A stretch of 15,948 bases of DNA from Hemicentrotus pulcherrimus (taxonomy: Eukaryota > Echinodermata > Echinoidea > Camarodonta > Strongylocentrotidae). Shown here piece after piece: positions 1 to 8,280 of this stretch (position 1 is the stretch's first letter; each line of letters starts with the position of its first letter). The notes under the pieces are model-generated. The model saw only the letters and a program-made list of their open reading frames with translations. It made no database searches and was not told where the DNA came from. The stretch spans positions 80,162 to 96,109 of the forward strand of contig BEXV01001303.1 in the NCBI GenBank assembly GCA_003118195.1. Direction: 5' to 3'. A program made the translations under genes and the position numbers.

Positions 1-609
1 GCACTGTACACAGAAAGCTATGGGACGACACACATGGTGTCGGGGTTGGTACTACCTCGATTTCCTTGTCTTTCTATGCTCATTACTCAGCCAGTATACA
101 TTTGCTTCCAAAATTGTTTTGGCACATGTTATTTATTTGTAGTCTTGAACATTCAGTGTAAGTTTCATCTGATTCTGTGAAAATTAATTTTCTTTTTTTT
201 TTACCAGTACTGGAGTTTCTCTTTGAGCGGTGAGGGGTTACACCGGGTCTCCTCTATGCAGGATATTCCAGCTATGCTTGAAAAACCATTTACAGTGTAA
301 AAAATATTGTTTATTAAAGTAGATTGCCAAGATAATTCCATTCATTGTATCATCCATGCCATTTTGGTGAAGGTAATTATTATAGAAAATAGCTGCTTTC
401 GTAAGAAAGTTTTTTAATCTTTTTCTTCTTCGTTTCTTTTCTCGCTTACATTGCTGTATGCACCGTAACTATGTACTAAACCAATGTCCAGAAATGTTGA
501 TTGGCGCGTTAGAGGTCAGTTTAGAGAAGTGAGGGAATATACTGACTTGAATGATCAGCGGTCTACTTCATGATCAGTACTGTTTAATCTTTCTCTTTTC
601 TCATAACAG
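1..609. other. Intron or upstream sequence of the + strand gene, no exon supported
   Basis: The stretch leads into a good splice acceptor whose AG is at 608-609, so it is most likely an intron of the + strand gene. The first 180 bases are open in frame 1, but no strong donor site closes them. A pyrimidine-rich tract ending in an AG near 208 is followed by only about 22 bases before a GTGAGG donor-like site. That mini-exon carries a stop codon in the frame needed to join the exon at 610. I therefore see no supported exon here. Confidence 0.5.
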
Positions 610-768
610 ATAACATATGAGGAGTTACAAGCCTTCGCCGAAAGACGGGGTGTGGCAATCCAAACCAATTTTGAGGGATACGGGAGGAAACAAATCAAAT
701 CATTTAGCCAGTTCCTCGGTGCTCTCACTGACACCCTGCTCGTCAATGTCAAAAGAATCTTCACCACC
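610..768 (+). CDS. Internal exon of the + strand gene (53 codons)
   Basis: The exon follows a pyrimidine-rich tract ending in ATAACAG and ends at a GTAAGT donor. It is open in a single frame, 159 bases, with phase 0 on both sides. The translation starts ITYEELQAFAERRG and ends near LLVNVKRIFTT. It is mixed amphipathic sequence with no transmembrane segment. In the patatin reading it would be the helical part after the catalytic aspartate motif. Confidence 0.75.
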
Positions 769-3726
769 GTAAGTTTGTCAAGCTGTAAAGTAGTCCACTG
801 CCTGGACTGTTTCCGTTTTACACGCGCAATCAGTTAAAGGGGGTATAACATGACGAAACTCTCGTGTCTTTCCCGTGGCCTGACTCGGAGGCCAATCGGC
901 TACGGACGACGCGACTGCAGTATTCACTTGCGTGCAACATACGCGCGAAACCGAAGCGCGAGGAGAACTTCGGTCTGCTTCGCGAACGCTATAGCGCGCT
1001 AACCGTTAATCAAGTCCATTCGTTTACGTGCAGTTGTCCAAAAGAAGTCGTAAATGGCGTTAACCCGTATTTGACATGCAACACACCCTTTAAGAAAACA
1101 ACACGTCCTCAACGCTAAAACGGAGACGGTCTTTTCTTTTCATTCTTGACGGGTGCAGTTTCGGGTGACGCGCGATCGGCGATTGGAGGGAAACACCGCG
1201 ATGATGTGGGGCGTGTGTGTTAGGGAGGAGACAAAGATGATAGAAGAATACAAAAATATATAAAGACGAGACAGACTCTGGACCAGCTGTAAAGTAGTTT
1301 CTGAAAAGAGATGAGCTCCGAATTCAAGGGAGAAAATTTCCTCGTCATAATTCCTAATCCTCTTTAGAAGCGAATCCATCAATCCATTGAAGGTTGCCTG
1401 TCAGTCTGATGTTTGTTTTTTTTTTTCCAAAGAAAAAATTGTATTCAATCATTCTTGGGCAAGAAAAAAACAATAGATTTGAATAAAGTAGCCTATACAA
1501 TTATTGTTGTGACATGCATATCGGTAAAACAAACATTGTTTTACATCAGTTGCACATGTCTCCATTTATCTAGTAACAAGTTCTGATGTCAGTCTGGTGT
1601 TAATCGCGTATCAGAGTAATTATGTTCTTCTTTCTGCCGGTATAAATGGTGGATTATATATATCGTATATGCCTATAGTGGCATCACTGAGCCCGGAGAT
1701 CGAGGTATTCATTCACTGCCCTCAGCTTGCCATATTGTACCAGTAAGGGCAACTGTCGGAAGAAGTCTTCCACAGGGCATGACCAATATCTGGCGATTTG
1801 TCATTATGTGCAATAAATTACGTTTAGGATTGGCTCAAGCGAACAGAGGCGTGTATCATTGTGATATAGGCCTAGGTCTAGATGATTTGTTAAAACTCAA
1901 ATTACCTGCAATCCAGCCATTTTATTGTCCGCTTCTTGCCTGTTAACCATTATAAAAGAGTGTCAAATCAACGGATTGACATAACTAATGGAATTTTCCC
2001 ACCCTCCGCCTTCTCCATCAACTCTAAAATATTCGCCCAAAATTTATCTAAATAAAATTTCCGTTTCCGAACCATCGAACGCTCCCCGATCTCCTTTAGG
2101 CCATGATCCGGCAAATTCCGAATGGAATGGTTTCCACCACCAAGGTTTTTGCCACGTGCGAGATTGTCATTATGTGCAATAAATTACGTTTAGGATTGGC
2201 TCTTTCTGTAACATATTCATTTCGAAGCGAACAGAAGCGTATTATCATTGTGATATAGGCCTAGATAATAATATTTGTTATTTGTTAAAACTCAAATTAC
2301 CTGCAATCCAGCCCTACTGCACTACTTGCGCCCTCTATAGAGCAAACAATGCCTAATCGGTGCCTGTTGGTCCCCCATGATCCCCTTTTCTTATGTTAAT
2401 TGAGAGCTGATTTGATGAGATAACCACCTGTCAGTGACCTTGCGCCGAGGTCTAATCCCCCTGGCCAAACTAGTACAGACCGGCTTTAAATGGGAAATCT
2501 CAAAAGTCCAGTCTAAGTGAATTTTGACGCAACGCGCAAAGAGACTCCCGACCTACCCTTTTAGAATAAGATAATTTTCTTAAAGACTACTGTTGTCTGA
2601 AACGGCTACTGATTTGATTGATTTATGCAGGATGACGATATCAGGCGCACGATTGGTATCGATACAGTCTACGTTGATACAACCGACTTCGAACTTGAAG
2701 AGGACGACATAAAATTCTTGTTTGAGGTATTACTGCTTTTCATCCTAATTACTCTGTACTAAGTAATTACACTGTATTTTTTTTCGTGTGTGTGCCTAGA
2801 TAACCTCAAGTATTATGCTTGATTTGAAGAAAAGATCGGAACCATTTGTAATTCAGATTTCTAGAAGTTCTAAAATAGGTTGATTCTTGATTGTCATATT
2901 TTTAAACCAAATAAGAAATGCGATTTCGTGAACATCTATTTGGTATAAATAGGTTAAAACATTTTTAATAGAAGTATATAAATATGATCGCTGTCCAATT
3001 TGTGTCAGTCAGCCGCTATATGTTGACACGGACGACATGAAACAAATGTAAAATGATACTCTTGATTAGAATAACAATATAACATAATCCTCTATTATAG
3101 TGTAATGCATTCAAAATTTTCAAACGTATAAGCATGGGTTTCTTTAAAAACAAATCAAATGTCTAACTGTGTGTACGTTTGCATTAAAAATATATAACTT
3201 TTGTTTTATTTTTTTTATTTTTATAAATAAATCATAGCAAGGAGAAGGAGCGGTTCGTTCTTATCTCCGCAGCTACGTTCGGCTTCACGACCCGCCTTTG
3301 AGGAAAGAACTGCAAGGCGGCAGTGTGACAGAGAGCACTCTACCCTACAAAGAGACCAAGCAGCAGCCTAACCCATCCCAAGAAAGCAAGCCTGATTCTC
3401 CTCTTCTTTCCCGCACCAATTTACACATACACACCCTTGGCCTGAACGCAACTTCGCAGGAGAAACCGAGAAGGGCGCCTTCAGAGCTAAGTAGCCTGCA
3501 TGGCGGGCCGCCAATTCTTATAACGCAACCCACGGAAGATGCGCGAACTCCATCCCCAGCCAGGCACGACGTTATGCAGATGGAATCCCGTAGGTCGGCC
3601 AGCGCAAAGAATTCTCCAAGTCCATCTCCAAGATCTAACGAGGGTGAAAAGTTGGTACGAGTGAGGAGAGGAACGAGGGCCCCCAAGGACATGTCGAACA
3701 ATGCCTTCGATACTCATGATTTGTGA
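610..3726 (+). CDS. C-terminal three exons of a probable patatin-like phospholipase domain protein (partial gene)
   Basis: Three exons (610-768, 2631-2726, 3238-3726) join in phase 0 to give 247 C-terminal residues and a TGA stop. The middle part reads RTIGIDT, then VDTTDFEL, a run of acidic and hydrophobic residues, and a glutamine-glycine-rich stretch before YLRSY. This pattern (R-T-I-x-I-D-T, T-T-D-F-x-L, then a helix with L, G and Y-L) resembles the region that follows the catalytic Asp-Gly motif in bacterial and some animal patatin-like acyl hydrolases. Such enzymes hydrolyse acyl esters of phospholipids with a Ser-Asp dyad. The GxSxG and DG[GA] motifs are not in the window, so activity cannot be judged. 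The last 120 or so residues are Ser/Pro/Arg-rich and look disordered. The gene converges on PDIA4, and their stop codons are 4.1 kb apart. The family call rests on a remembered pattern and could be wrong; the exon structure is firmer. Confidence 0.55.
834..1091. mobile_element. TTAA-flanked miniature inverted-repeat element, CpG-rich inside
   Basis: TTAA occurs at 834-837 and 1088-1091. The sequence just inside starts AGGGGGTATAACATG on the left and, read from the other strand, AGGGTGTGTTGCATG on the right. The element is 258 bases including the target sites. TTAA targets with AGGG ends are the pattern of T2/Kolobok-type (or piggyBac-like) non-autonomous transposons. The interior is much richer in G+C and CpG than the flanks. 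The open frame over 864-1118 is inside it and is not a credible gene. It lies in the 769-2630 intron. Confidence 0.5.
1092..1797. other. Intron sequence without a recognised feature
   Basis: This part of the 769-2630 intron has purine-rich and T-rich runs, including a long T tract near 1418-1427. The open frame at 1140-1382 on the - strand shows no family motif and no splice support. I see no exon, RNA gene or clear repeat. Confidence 0.5.
1798..1918 (+). repeat. Local direct duplication, copy 1
   Basis: This segment, from TTGTCATTATGTGCAATAAA to CTGCAATCCAGCC, recurs at 2164-2313 in the same orientation. The two agree closely at both ends. Copy 1 is about 30 bases shorter because it lacks a block next to GGATTGGCTC. 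Confidence 0.8.
2164..2313 (+). repeat. Local direct duplication, copy 2
   Basis: Second copy of 1798-1918, about 366 bases downstream, with an extra block containing TTTCTGTAACATATTC and an extra ATAATAATATTTGTT-like stretch. Its right end coincides with the end of the transposon copy at 2311-2490, so sequence to the right of the duplication cannot be compared. Confidence 0.8.
2311..2490 (-). mobile_element. Dispersed 180-bp TTAA-type MITE, copy R1 (reverse)
   Basis: Reverse-complement copy of a family also found at 3884-4075, 6451-6622 and 14493-14673. Shared landmarks are CTAGTTTGGCCAGG, GGTCACTGACAGGTGGTTA, CATGGGGGACC, GGCATTGTTTG and TAGAGGGCGCAAGTAG, all read here on the - strand. The end at 2490 reads GGCTTTAAA, which contains the TTAA target. 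The end at 2311 (GCCCTACTGC) has lost its TTAA. No coding capacity. Confidence 0.75.
2631..2726 (+). CDS. Internal exon of the + strand gene (32 codons)
   Basis: The exon lies between a TTTATGCAG acceptor and a GAG|GTATTA donor. It is 96 bases, phase 0 on both sides. It encodes the most conserved-looking block of the protein: DDDIRRTIGIDTVYVDTTDF followed by ELEEDDIKFLFE. The IDT and TTDF pair is the main basis for the patatin-like call. The donor is weaker than consensus, but the frame continues exactly into the next exon. Confidence 0.75.
2727..3237. other. Intron of the + strand gene, nothing further seen
   Basis: AT-rich intron of 511 bases between a GTATTA donor and an ATCATAG acceptor with a long T-rich tract. 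No repeat or RNA recognised. Confidence 0.6.
3238..3726 (+). CDS. Last coding exon of the + strand gene, with Ser/Pro-rich tail and stop
   Basis: The exon begins after a T-rich tract and ATCATAG at 3231-3237, and runs 162 codons to TGA at 3724-3726. The first 25 or so residues (QGEGAVRSYLRSYVRLHDPP) complete the folded region. The rest is rich in Ser, Pro, Gln, Arg and charged residues, including an SPSPSPRS-like patch and a basic RVRRGTRAPK patch, and ends FDTHDL. It looks like a disordered, possibly phosphorylated tail. Overlapping antisense open frames here are shadows of this exon. Confidence 0.75.
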   Translation, partial: QGEGAVRSYLRSYVRLHDPPLRKELQGGSVTESTLPYKETKQQPNPSQESKPDSPLLSRTNLHIHTLGLNATSQEKPRRAPSELSSLHGGPPILITQPTEDARTPSPARHDVMQMESRRSASAKNSPSPSPRSNEGEKLVRVRRGTRAPKDMSNNAFDTHDL

Positions 3727-3883
3727 GAAACAGCCAGGCATACATTTTGTTTTTCTGAAGATCTGATTTCTTTTTTGTGTGTGTTCGAGGGCCCTGAGGA
3801 GGATGACCTTTTGGTCCGTGAATAGAGGCATTGGTTTAGGATTAGTTGCACTTGGGTTTTAAGTTAGGTTTAGACTTAATAAG

Positions 3884-4075
3884 TTAAAGATCGTCAATAC
3901 TACTGGGCCAGAAGGGATTAGACCTCACAGCGAGGTCACTTACAGATGGCTATCTCATTAACTCAGCTCTAAACTAACATTAAAAAAAGAGGATCACGGG
4001 GGACGAGCAGGCACTGATTGGGGAAGTTTTCTAATAGAGGGAGCAAGTAGCTACAAGTAGGACAGTGAGGCTTAA
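3884..4075 (+). mobile_element. Dispersed TTAA-type MITE, copy R2
   Basis: Copy of the R family in + orientation, with TTAA at both ends (3884-3887 and 4072-4075). It shares GGGATTAGACCTC, TATCTCATTAACTCAGCTCT, the GGATCACGGGGGAC block and TAGAGGGAGCAAGTAG with the other copies. It lies just downstream of the + strand stop codon, so it probably belongs to that gene's 3' UTR or the adjacent intergenic DNA. Confidence 0.75.
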
Positions 4076-4497
4076 AGGGAAATCCAACCCAAATAGACAA
4101 CTACTCTAAAAGAAAGCAGAAGAAAAAAAAATCAGAGAAGCAAACTAGCTGATGAAAGTTTCAAATATAAAAAAGTTATGAATTTTTAAAAAGTTGTAAT
4201 CACTATAGGGGCCTCCTTATGGGCACTTCAAATTGGCTGAAGCTGTAATGTCAATGTGATGTAATGCCAGACTACTATCCCATCTGTTCCAACATATTTT
4301 TCAAAAGTTCATTGCTCGGATATGGGTCTATTTTAATAGAGGACCTATAATAACATGCTATGTATAATATATTTGGAGTACCGGGTAGTGATTCATATCT
4401 CTGGAGTAGTGATTCATATCAAACTTTTGTCATTCTGTTTGTTATTTTTCTGCTTTCATGTAAATCAACTTATTACAAGGGTTGGATTGCCCTCTAA
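4072..4497. mobile_element. 426-bp MITE with AATCCAACCC inverted ends, abutting R2
   Basis: The left end TTAAAGGGAAATCCAACCC (4072-4090) and the reverse complement of the right end at 4479-4497 (TTAGAGGGCAATCCAACCC) agree at 17 of 19 positions. The left TTAA is the same TTAA that ends copy R2; the right target has decayed to CTAA. The interior contains GAAAGTTTCAAATATAAA and AAAAGTTATGA, motifs that I associate with a widespread marine-invertebrate repeat type. There is no open frame for a transposase, so it is non-autonomous. Confidence 0.65.
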
Positions 4498-5401
4498 GGA
4501 TTCTGTAAGGAATTGACGTCAAGCAATTATTGTCGCAAGAGCAAGTATCACAGAAACAATTTTTTTTACAATAGCATTTTGTATCTATTTATGTAAGATA
4601 TCTTTTTTCTTCAAACAACTGTATTCCAAACACATCGGTCTGTTTTCTACAACTGTCCTTCTATTACCCCATGGTAATAGGTCCAATTCACTTTCACAGT
4701 TGAGAAACTTGACTTTCAATGAATTGAAAATAGTAGTAGAGTTCTGTCTATTAAAATTTCTGTTAAACAGACATAGTTGACCAAGCTTGAACTCAGCATC
4801 TGGTGTAAATTTAGTAGAATACTATGTTTTCACTTGTTTCAACAATGTTTTGTCTTTCATGCATTTGTACAAAGTATTCAAATGTAATATATTGTTGTTA
4901 CAACAGAACAGTAGGATTATACAAATATTGTTATTTTTCCAAACCTGTATATTCTACTGTTAGTCACTTTTGCAGCCCGCAGATTTCTCAGTAATGTACT
5001 TTTCTAAATGCAATCGTAATGAATATGCACGACCAAAGAAGTTTCCCAGCTTGGACAATGTGGTATATTGTATAATATTAAGGGTATATAACTCTTCAAT
5101 GAACTTTGATATTTATTTCATACATTATTTGCTGCTTTTGTTATGCCATAAGCAGAAATCTTGTATTTAAACAAATGCCAGAAAAGCAATATACATGTGT
5201 TATGTATTGCTAGTAAAAATGTTGTAAAAATGCCTTACATGTAATTAAACCTATTGCTTGGGGGGCTTGGACATGGTGACGACTGTAAACTGTATTTTTA
5301 TTGGCTAGCATTAATAAAGACAACATCTGAAGTTTTGAAATTTTGATTATAATGGGACATGTACAATGATTTCTCTGTATAGGGGTGTCAAGTGTCAACT
5401 T
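4498..5401. other. Intergenic AT-rich sequence
   Basis: No gene or repeat recognised. The open frames at 4970-5170 (+) and 5210-5398 (-) have biased, non-conserved composition and no splice context. The region may be part of a long 3' UTR of the + strand gene. Confidence 0.45.
5313..5318 (+). terminator. Possible polyadenylation signal AATAAA for the + strand gene
   Basis: First canonical AATAAA on the + strand after the stop at 3726, which would imply a 3' UTR of about 1.6 kb. A variant ATTAAA at 4750-4755 is an alternative. Neither has other support. Confidence 0.2.
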
Positions 5402-5556
5402 TTTATCTTAAAAAGGATGATCTGTATCCATTTCTTTCATCCAAAAATGGAAATCATTTGATTTTTTCGAATCTGGTATCACTGATATTGAATGGTCGTT
5501 ATCAAGAGAATTTCCACTCAGGAATGAAATGAAAGGAACAAAGATGTGTGTCTTAA
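5402..5556 (+). repeat. Direct duplication flanking the N at 5666, copy 1
   Basis: Runs from TTTATCTTAAAAAGGATGAT to GATGTGTGTCTTAA and recurs at 5667-5821 with only about four substitutions in 155 bases. Copy 2 begins immediately after the N. The pair is best read as two alleles of one locus placed end to end in assembly. Confidence 0.85.
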
Positions 5557-5665
5557 AGCCCAAGTCCACTCCAAAAATAACTTACTTTCAATAGAACCAG
5601 AAAAATCAGACAAACCAATCAAAAAAAGTTTGAGCAAAATCGGATAACTAATAAGAAAGTTATGA
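5557..5665 (+). mobile_element. Left part of a TTAA-inserted repeat, truncated by the assembly gap
   Basis: Begins directly after the TTAA that ends copy 1 of the duplication and reads AGCCCAAGTCCACTCC, later AAATCGGATAACTAATAAGA and AAAGTTATGA before the N. This matches the style of a common marine-invertebrate repeat that starts AAGTCCAC and contains AAATCGGAT and AAGAAAGTTATG (recalled, not searched). Copy 2 of the duplication lacks it at the same TTAA. The right end is not in the window. Confidence 0.55.
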
Positions 5666-5666
5666 N
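5666..5666. other. Single N: assembly join
   Basis: An undetermined base between two near-identical 155-base copies. It probably marks an unmerged haplotype join rather than a real sequence position. Confidence 0.85.
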
Positions 5667-5821
5667 TTTATCTTAAAAAGGATGATCTGTATCCATTTCT
5701 TTCATCCAAATATGGAAATCATTTGATTCTTTTGAATCTGGTATCACTGATATTAAATGGTCGTTATCAAGAGAATTTCCACTCAGGAATGAAATGAAAG
5801 GAACAAAGATGTGTGTCTTAA
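5667..5821 (+). repeat. Direct duplication flanking the N at 5666, copy 2 (empty-site version)
   Basis: Second copy of 5402-5556. After its final TTAA (5818-5821) the sequence goes on with GGGACAGATTGC and not with the repeat element seen after copy 1. Confidence 0.85.
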
Positions 5822-6450
5822 GGGACAGATTGCACAAAAATCATCCAAAATTGATCAGGATACTGTAGAATATCATGAAACACACCTCTCATTTCTACAG
5901 AAAAAAGTCTAATTTACATATTGCAGAAAAGTGTAGAAATCAGTTTTCATGAAACAACTATAGTGTAATTGTAAATAAACACAGGCACAAATTATTTATT
6001 TATCAACCAATCATATATACTTTATTAACCTTTGCACACCATTTGCGCAAATTATTGCTTTACACAACTACAAATGCGACCACATATTTAGAGTTGGCGT
6101 TACTTAGGAATATTACAAGAAACACATTTACACTTTTAATATAACATCCAATGTATATTCAAACAATTGGCAGGAGATTTAACTAAAAAATTGGAATGTG
6201 TGCTACTTTAGCACAAGACGTTCTTTGAAAGAAAGAAAAGATATCTTGCCGGTAATTACATTCATATCATGAATGGGGCAGAGTTTCTGACTCAGTACCT
6301 TAAGACTCCTAAAACTTCATCTTGATTTTTGGAAACAAAACTACACTTTGACATAAATGGCTTGAACCATAAGTTGTTACAAAGACTGGGGTTATTTGAC
6401 CTGGATAATGTACAAACATGAATGAAAAGTTGCTGAAAATATCATTCACT
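5822..6450. other. Intergenic sequence without a recognised feature
   Basis: AT-rich DNA, stop codons in all frames at short intervals, no long repeat matched elsewhere in the window. Confidence 0.5.
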
Positions 6451-6622
6451 TACAGTCTATCTGCACTAGTCTGGCCAGGAGGGTCACTGACAGGTGGTTA
6501 TCTCGTCAAATCAGCTCTGAACTAGCATAAGAAAAAGGGAACCTTGAGGAACCATCGGGTACCGCCGAGGCATTGTTGGCTATATTTTATAGAGGGCGCA
6601 AGTAGCTACAAGTATTGCATGA
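6451..6622 (+). mobile_element. Dispersed MITE, copy R3
   Basis: R-family copy recognised by GTCTATCTGCACTAGTCTGG, GGTCACTGACAGGTGGTTAT, AATCAGCTCTGAACTAGCAT, GGCATTGTTGGC and TAGAGGGCGCAAGTAGC. Both ends are decayed (no intact TTAA), which suggests an older insertion than R2 or R4. Confidence 0.7.
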
Positions 6623-7209
6623 CACACTCCACTACTGAAGAATGTAGGGAACCATGTCTCTCTGTGCTTGACATGCAGTCTCATCACCTACAAATTTCCA
6701 CTCAAACCATCAAACAGCCTTGAAAGAATTCTGTGGCTTTTTTTGATTTTCTGCCACTACCAAAACCTCTGATGACTTCGAATAATGCAATATATTTTAG
6801 GAGGAGGTATTATTATAGTATGGAACTTTTTGGTGGATTTTGACAATTACTAACCAAATTTGTACAACATATACGCATCAAAAGCAATGACAGATAATAA
6901 GTACATTTTAATCTTCCTAAACTAATCATGATTAATCAAAGGGATCTTGTAACAATGTTTGTACAAATAAGTTTCCTTTTAATATTGTCATTAATTATCT
7001 TCAATGTCTGCAAACTTTATAAGTAAACAAGAAGATTTTAAAAAATCAGGGAAAATTATTTTGCTGCGTGCTGGATTATTGGCTACTTTGTAAATAAAAT
7101 TGTGATTCATTTTCATTTCTATGTTGCATACTGATACAATATTGCTATCACATGTACTAAATTGTATTCCTGAAAATCATTATTTCACAAAAAATGTACT
7201 ACAGTTGTA
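6623..7209. other. Intergenic sequence without a recognised feature
   Basis: AT-rich, no open frame or repeat supported. Confidence 0.5.
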
Positions 7210-7434
7210 CATTCCGACCAATTAATATTACGTTGATGGCCAGTTTTAATGAAACATTCCGACCAATTAATATTACGTTGATGGCCAGTTTTAATGAAAC
7301 ATTCCGCCCAATTAATATTACGTTGATGGCCAGTTTTAATGAAACATTCTGACCAATCAATATTACGTTGATGGCCAGTTTTAATGAAACATTCCGACCA
7401 ATTAATATTACGTTGATGGCCAGTTTTGATGAAT
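7210..7434. repeat. 45-bp minisatellite, five copies
   Basis: Units begin CATTCCGACCAATTAATATT and continue ACGTTGATGGCCAGTTTTAA with starts at 7210, 7255, 7300, 7345 and 7390. They are nearly identical: the third has GCCC for GACC, the fourth has TCTGACCAATCAA, and the last drifts near its right end. As 45 is a multiple of three, both strands stay open and the - strand would encode a 15-residue repeat around FIKTGHQRNINW. There is no splice or start context for a gene. Confidence 0.95.
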
Positions 7435-7813
7435 GTGATGAATATAAACATGGAATTATTTATATTTCAGATAAAGTTATTATTTTCCTTCAAAAAGCTT
7501 GGCATGATAAAGATAAACTCTTATTTAAGGTGAAAATGTTAAGTAGTACACATGTAATAAGATATACTATGAAGAGAGAAATTCTTCTGGGGGACTTACC
7601 ACTTACTCCACGGGAGAATTTTTGTTGGCCATATATCATTTAGGAGATATATTTGGATTTCTTTTAAATTGTTGTACTGAAGCATATCTCCATTAACTAC
7701 CCACTATTGTACAAAAACACTGGAAAAGAATAAATAATCTAAAAATTGATTTCATCAAATTGAAGAATAGATAAAGTCAATCACCACAGAAATGAAAGTG
7801 AGAGAAGAAACGA
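7435..7813. other. Intergenic sequence downstream of PDIA4
   Basis: AT-rich. The + strand open frame extending to 7643 is an extension of the minisatellite frame and shows no recognisable domain. Confidence 0.5.
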
Positions 7814-7819
7814 TTTATT
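7814..7819 (-). terminator. Polyadenylation signal AATAAA of PDIA4
   Basis: TTTATT on the + strand reads AATAAA on the - strand. It lies about 43 bases after the PDIA4 stop, giving a very short 3' UTR, with cleavage expected some 10-30 bases further on. Confidence 0.65.
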
Positions 7820-7861
7820 CAGACATAATATAATGGACTAAAAAACAAAACATAAGGCACA

Positions 7862-8280
7862 CTATAACTCATCTCTGTCCTGCAGCACTGCTACTGTGGA
7901 ATGCTCCTCGATAAATTCACTCAATTTTTCTAGTGACCTTTCCCCGCCTTCGAACTTGATAGGGTTGTCCTTATCGGCCGCTTTTGAGAAATAGATCGTC
8001 GGAAATCCTGTGGTTGTATAAGCCCCGTTTGAGACGTCGTTAGCAGTAGCATCCATTTTGGCAATGACGAGGTTCTTGGCGTTAGCAAATTTCTTGCCTA
8101 ATTTCTTGTAGACTGGATCCAACTTTTTACAATGTCCGCACCACGGTGCATAAAACTCGATGAGGACGTCTTTAGACTTATCCAGGACAATTTTCTCGAA
8201 TGTTTTCCCGACGACGGTCTTGACAGCTGCTTTGGATTTCTTTGGGATGGGCTGGGACTTGATCACTGGCTTTAAATCAC
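7862..8280 (-). CDS. PDIA4: PDIA4 last exon: domain a', RDEL tail and stop
   Basis: 419 bases from a TTTGCTGCAG acceptor to TAG at 7864-7862, 138 residues. It starts [14 protein letters not shown], then [52 protein letters not shown], and [20 protein letters not shown], and ends in RDEL. Unlike domains a° and a, the WCGHC motif is not cut by an intron. Confidence 0.97.

Noticed and set aside
1..180. Open frame from the window start (ALYTESYGTTHM...) as an upstream exon of the + strand gene
   Set aside because: The frame is phase-compatible, but the only donor-like sites (GTGTCG, GTACTA) are weak and the sequence shows no patatin catalytic motif. It cannot be excluded, only not supported.
209..230. 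Mini-exon between a T-rich acceptor and a GTGAGG donor
   Set aside because: In the phase needed to join the exon at 610 it contains a stop codon.
864..1118. 84-residue + strand open frame
   Set aside because: It lies largely within the TTAA-bounded element, has no family motif and no splice context.
3345..3831. Long antisense open frames of 114-118 residues
   Set aside because: They mirror the last exon of the + strand gene in other frames and have no conserved motif.
7210..7434. CRISPR-like array
   Set aside because: Units are contiguous without distinct spacers, and the window is animal nuclear DNA.
7185..7643. Repeat-protein genes in the 45-bp array (both strands)
   Set aside because: The open frames follow from a repeat period divisible by three; there is no promoter, splice or domain evidence.
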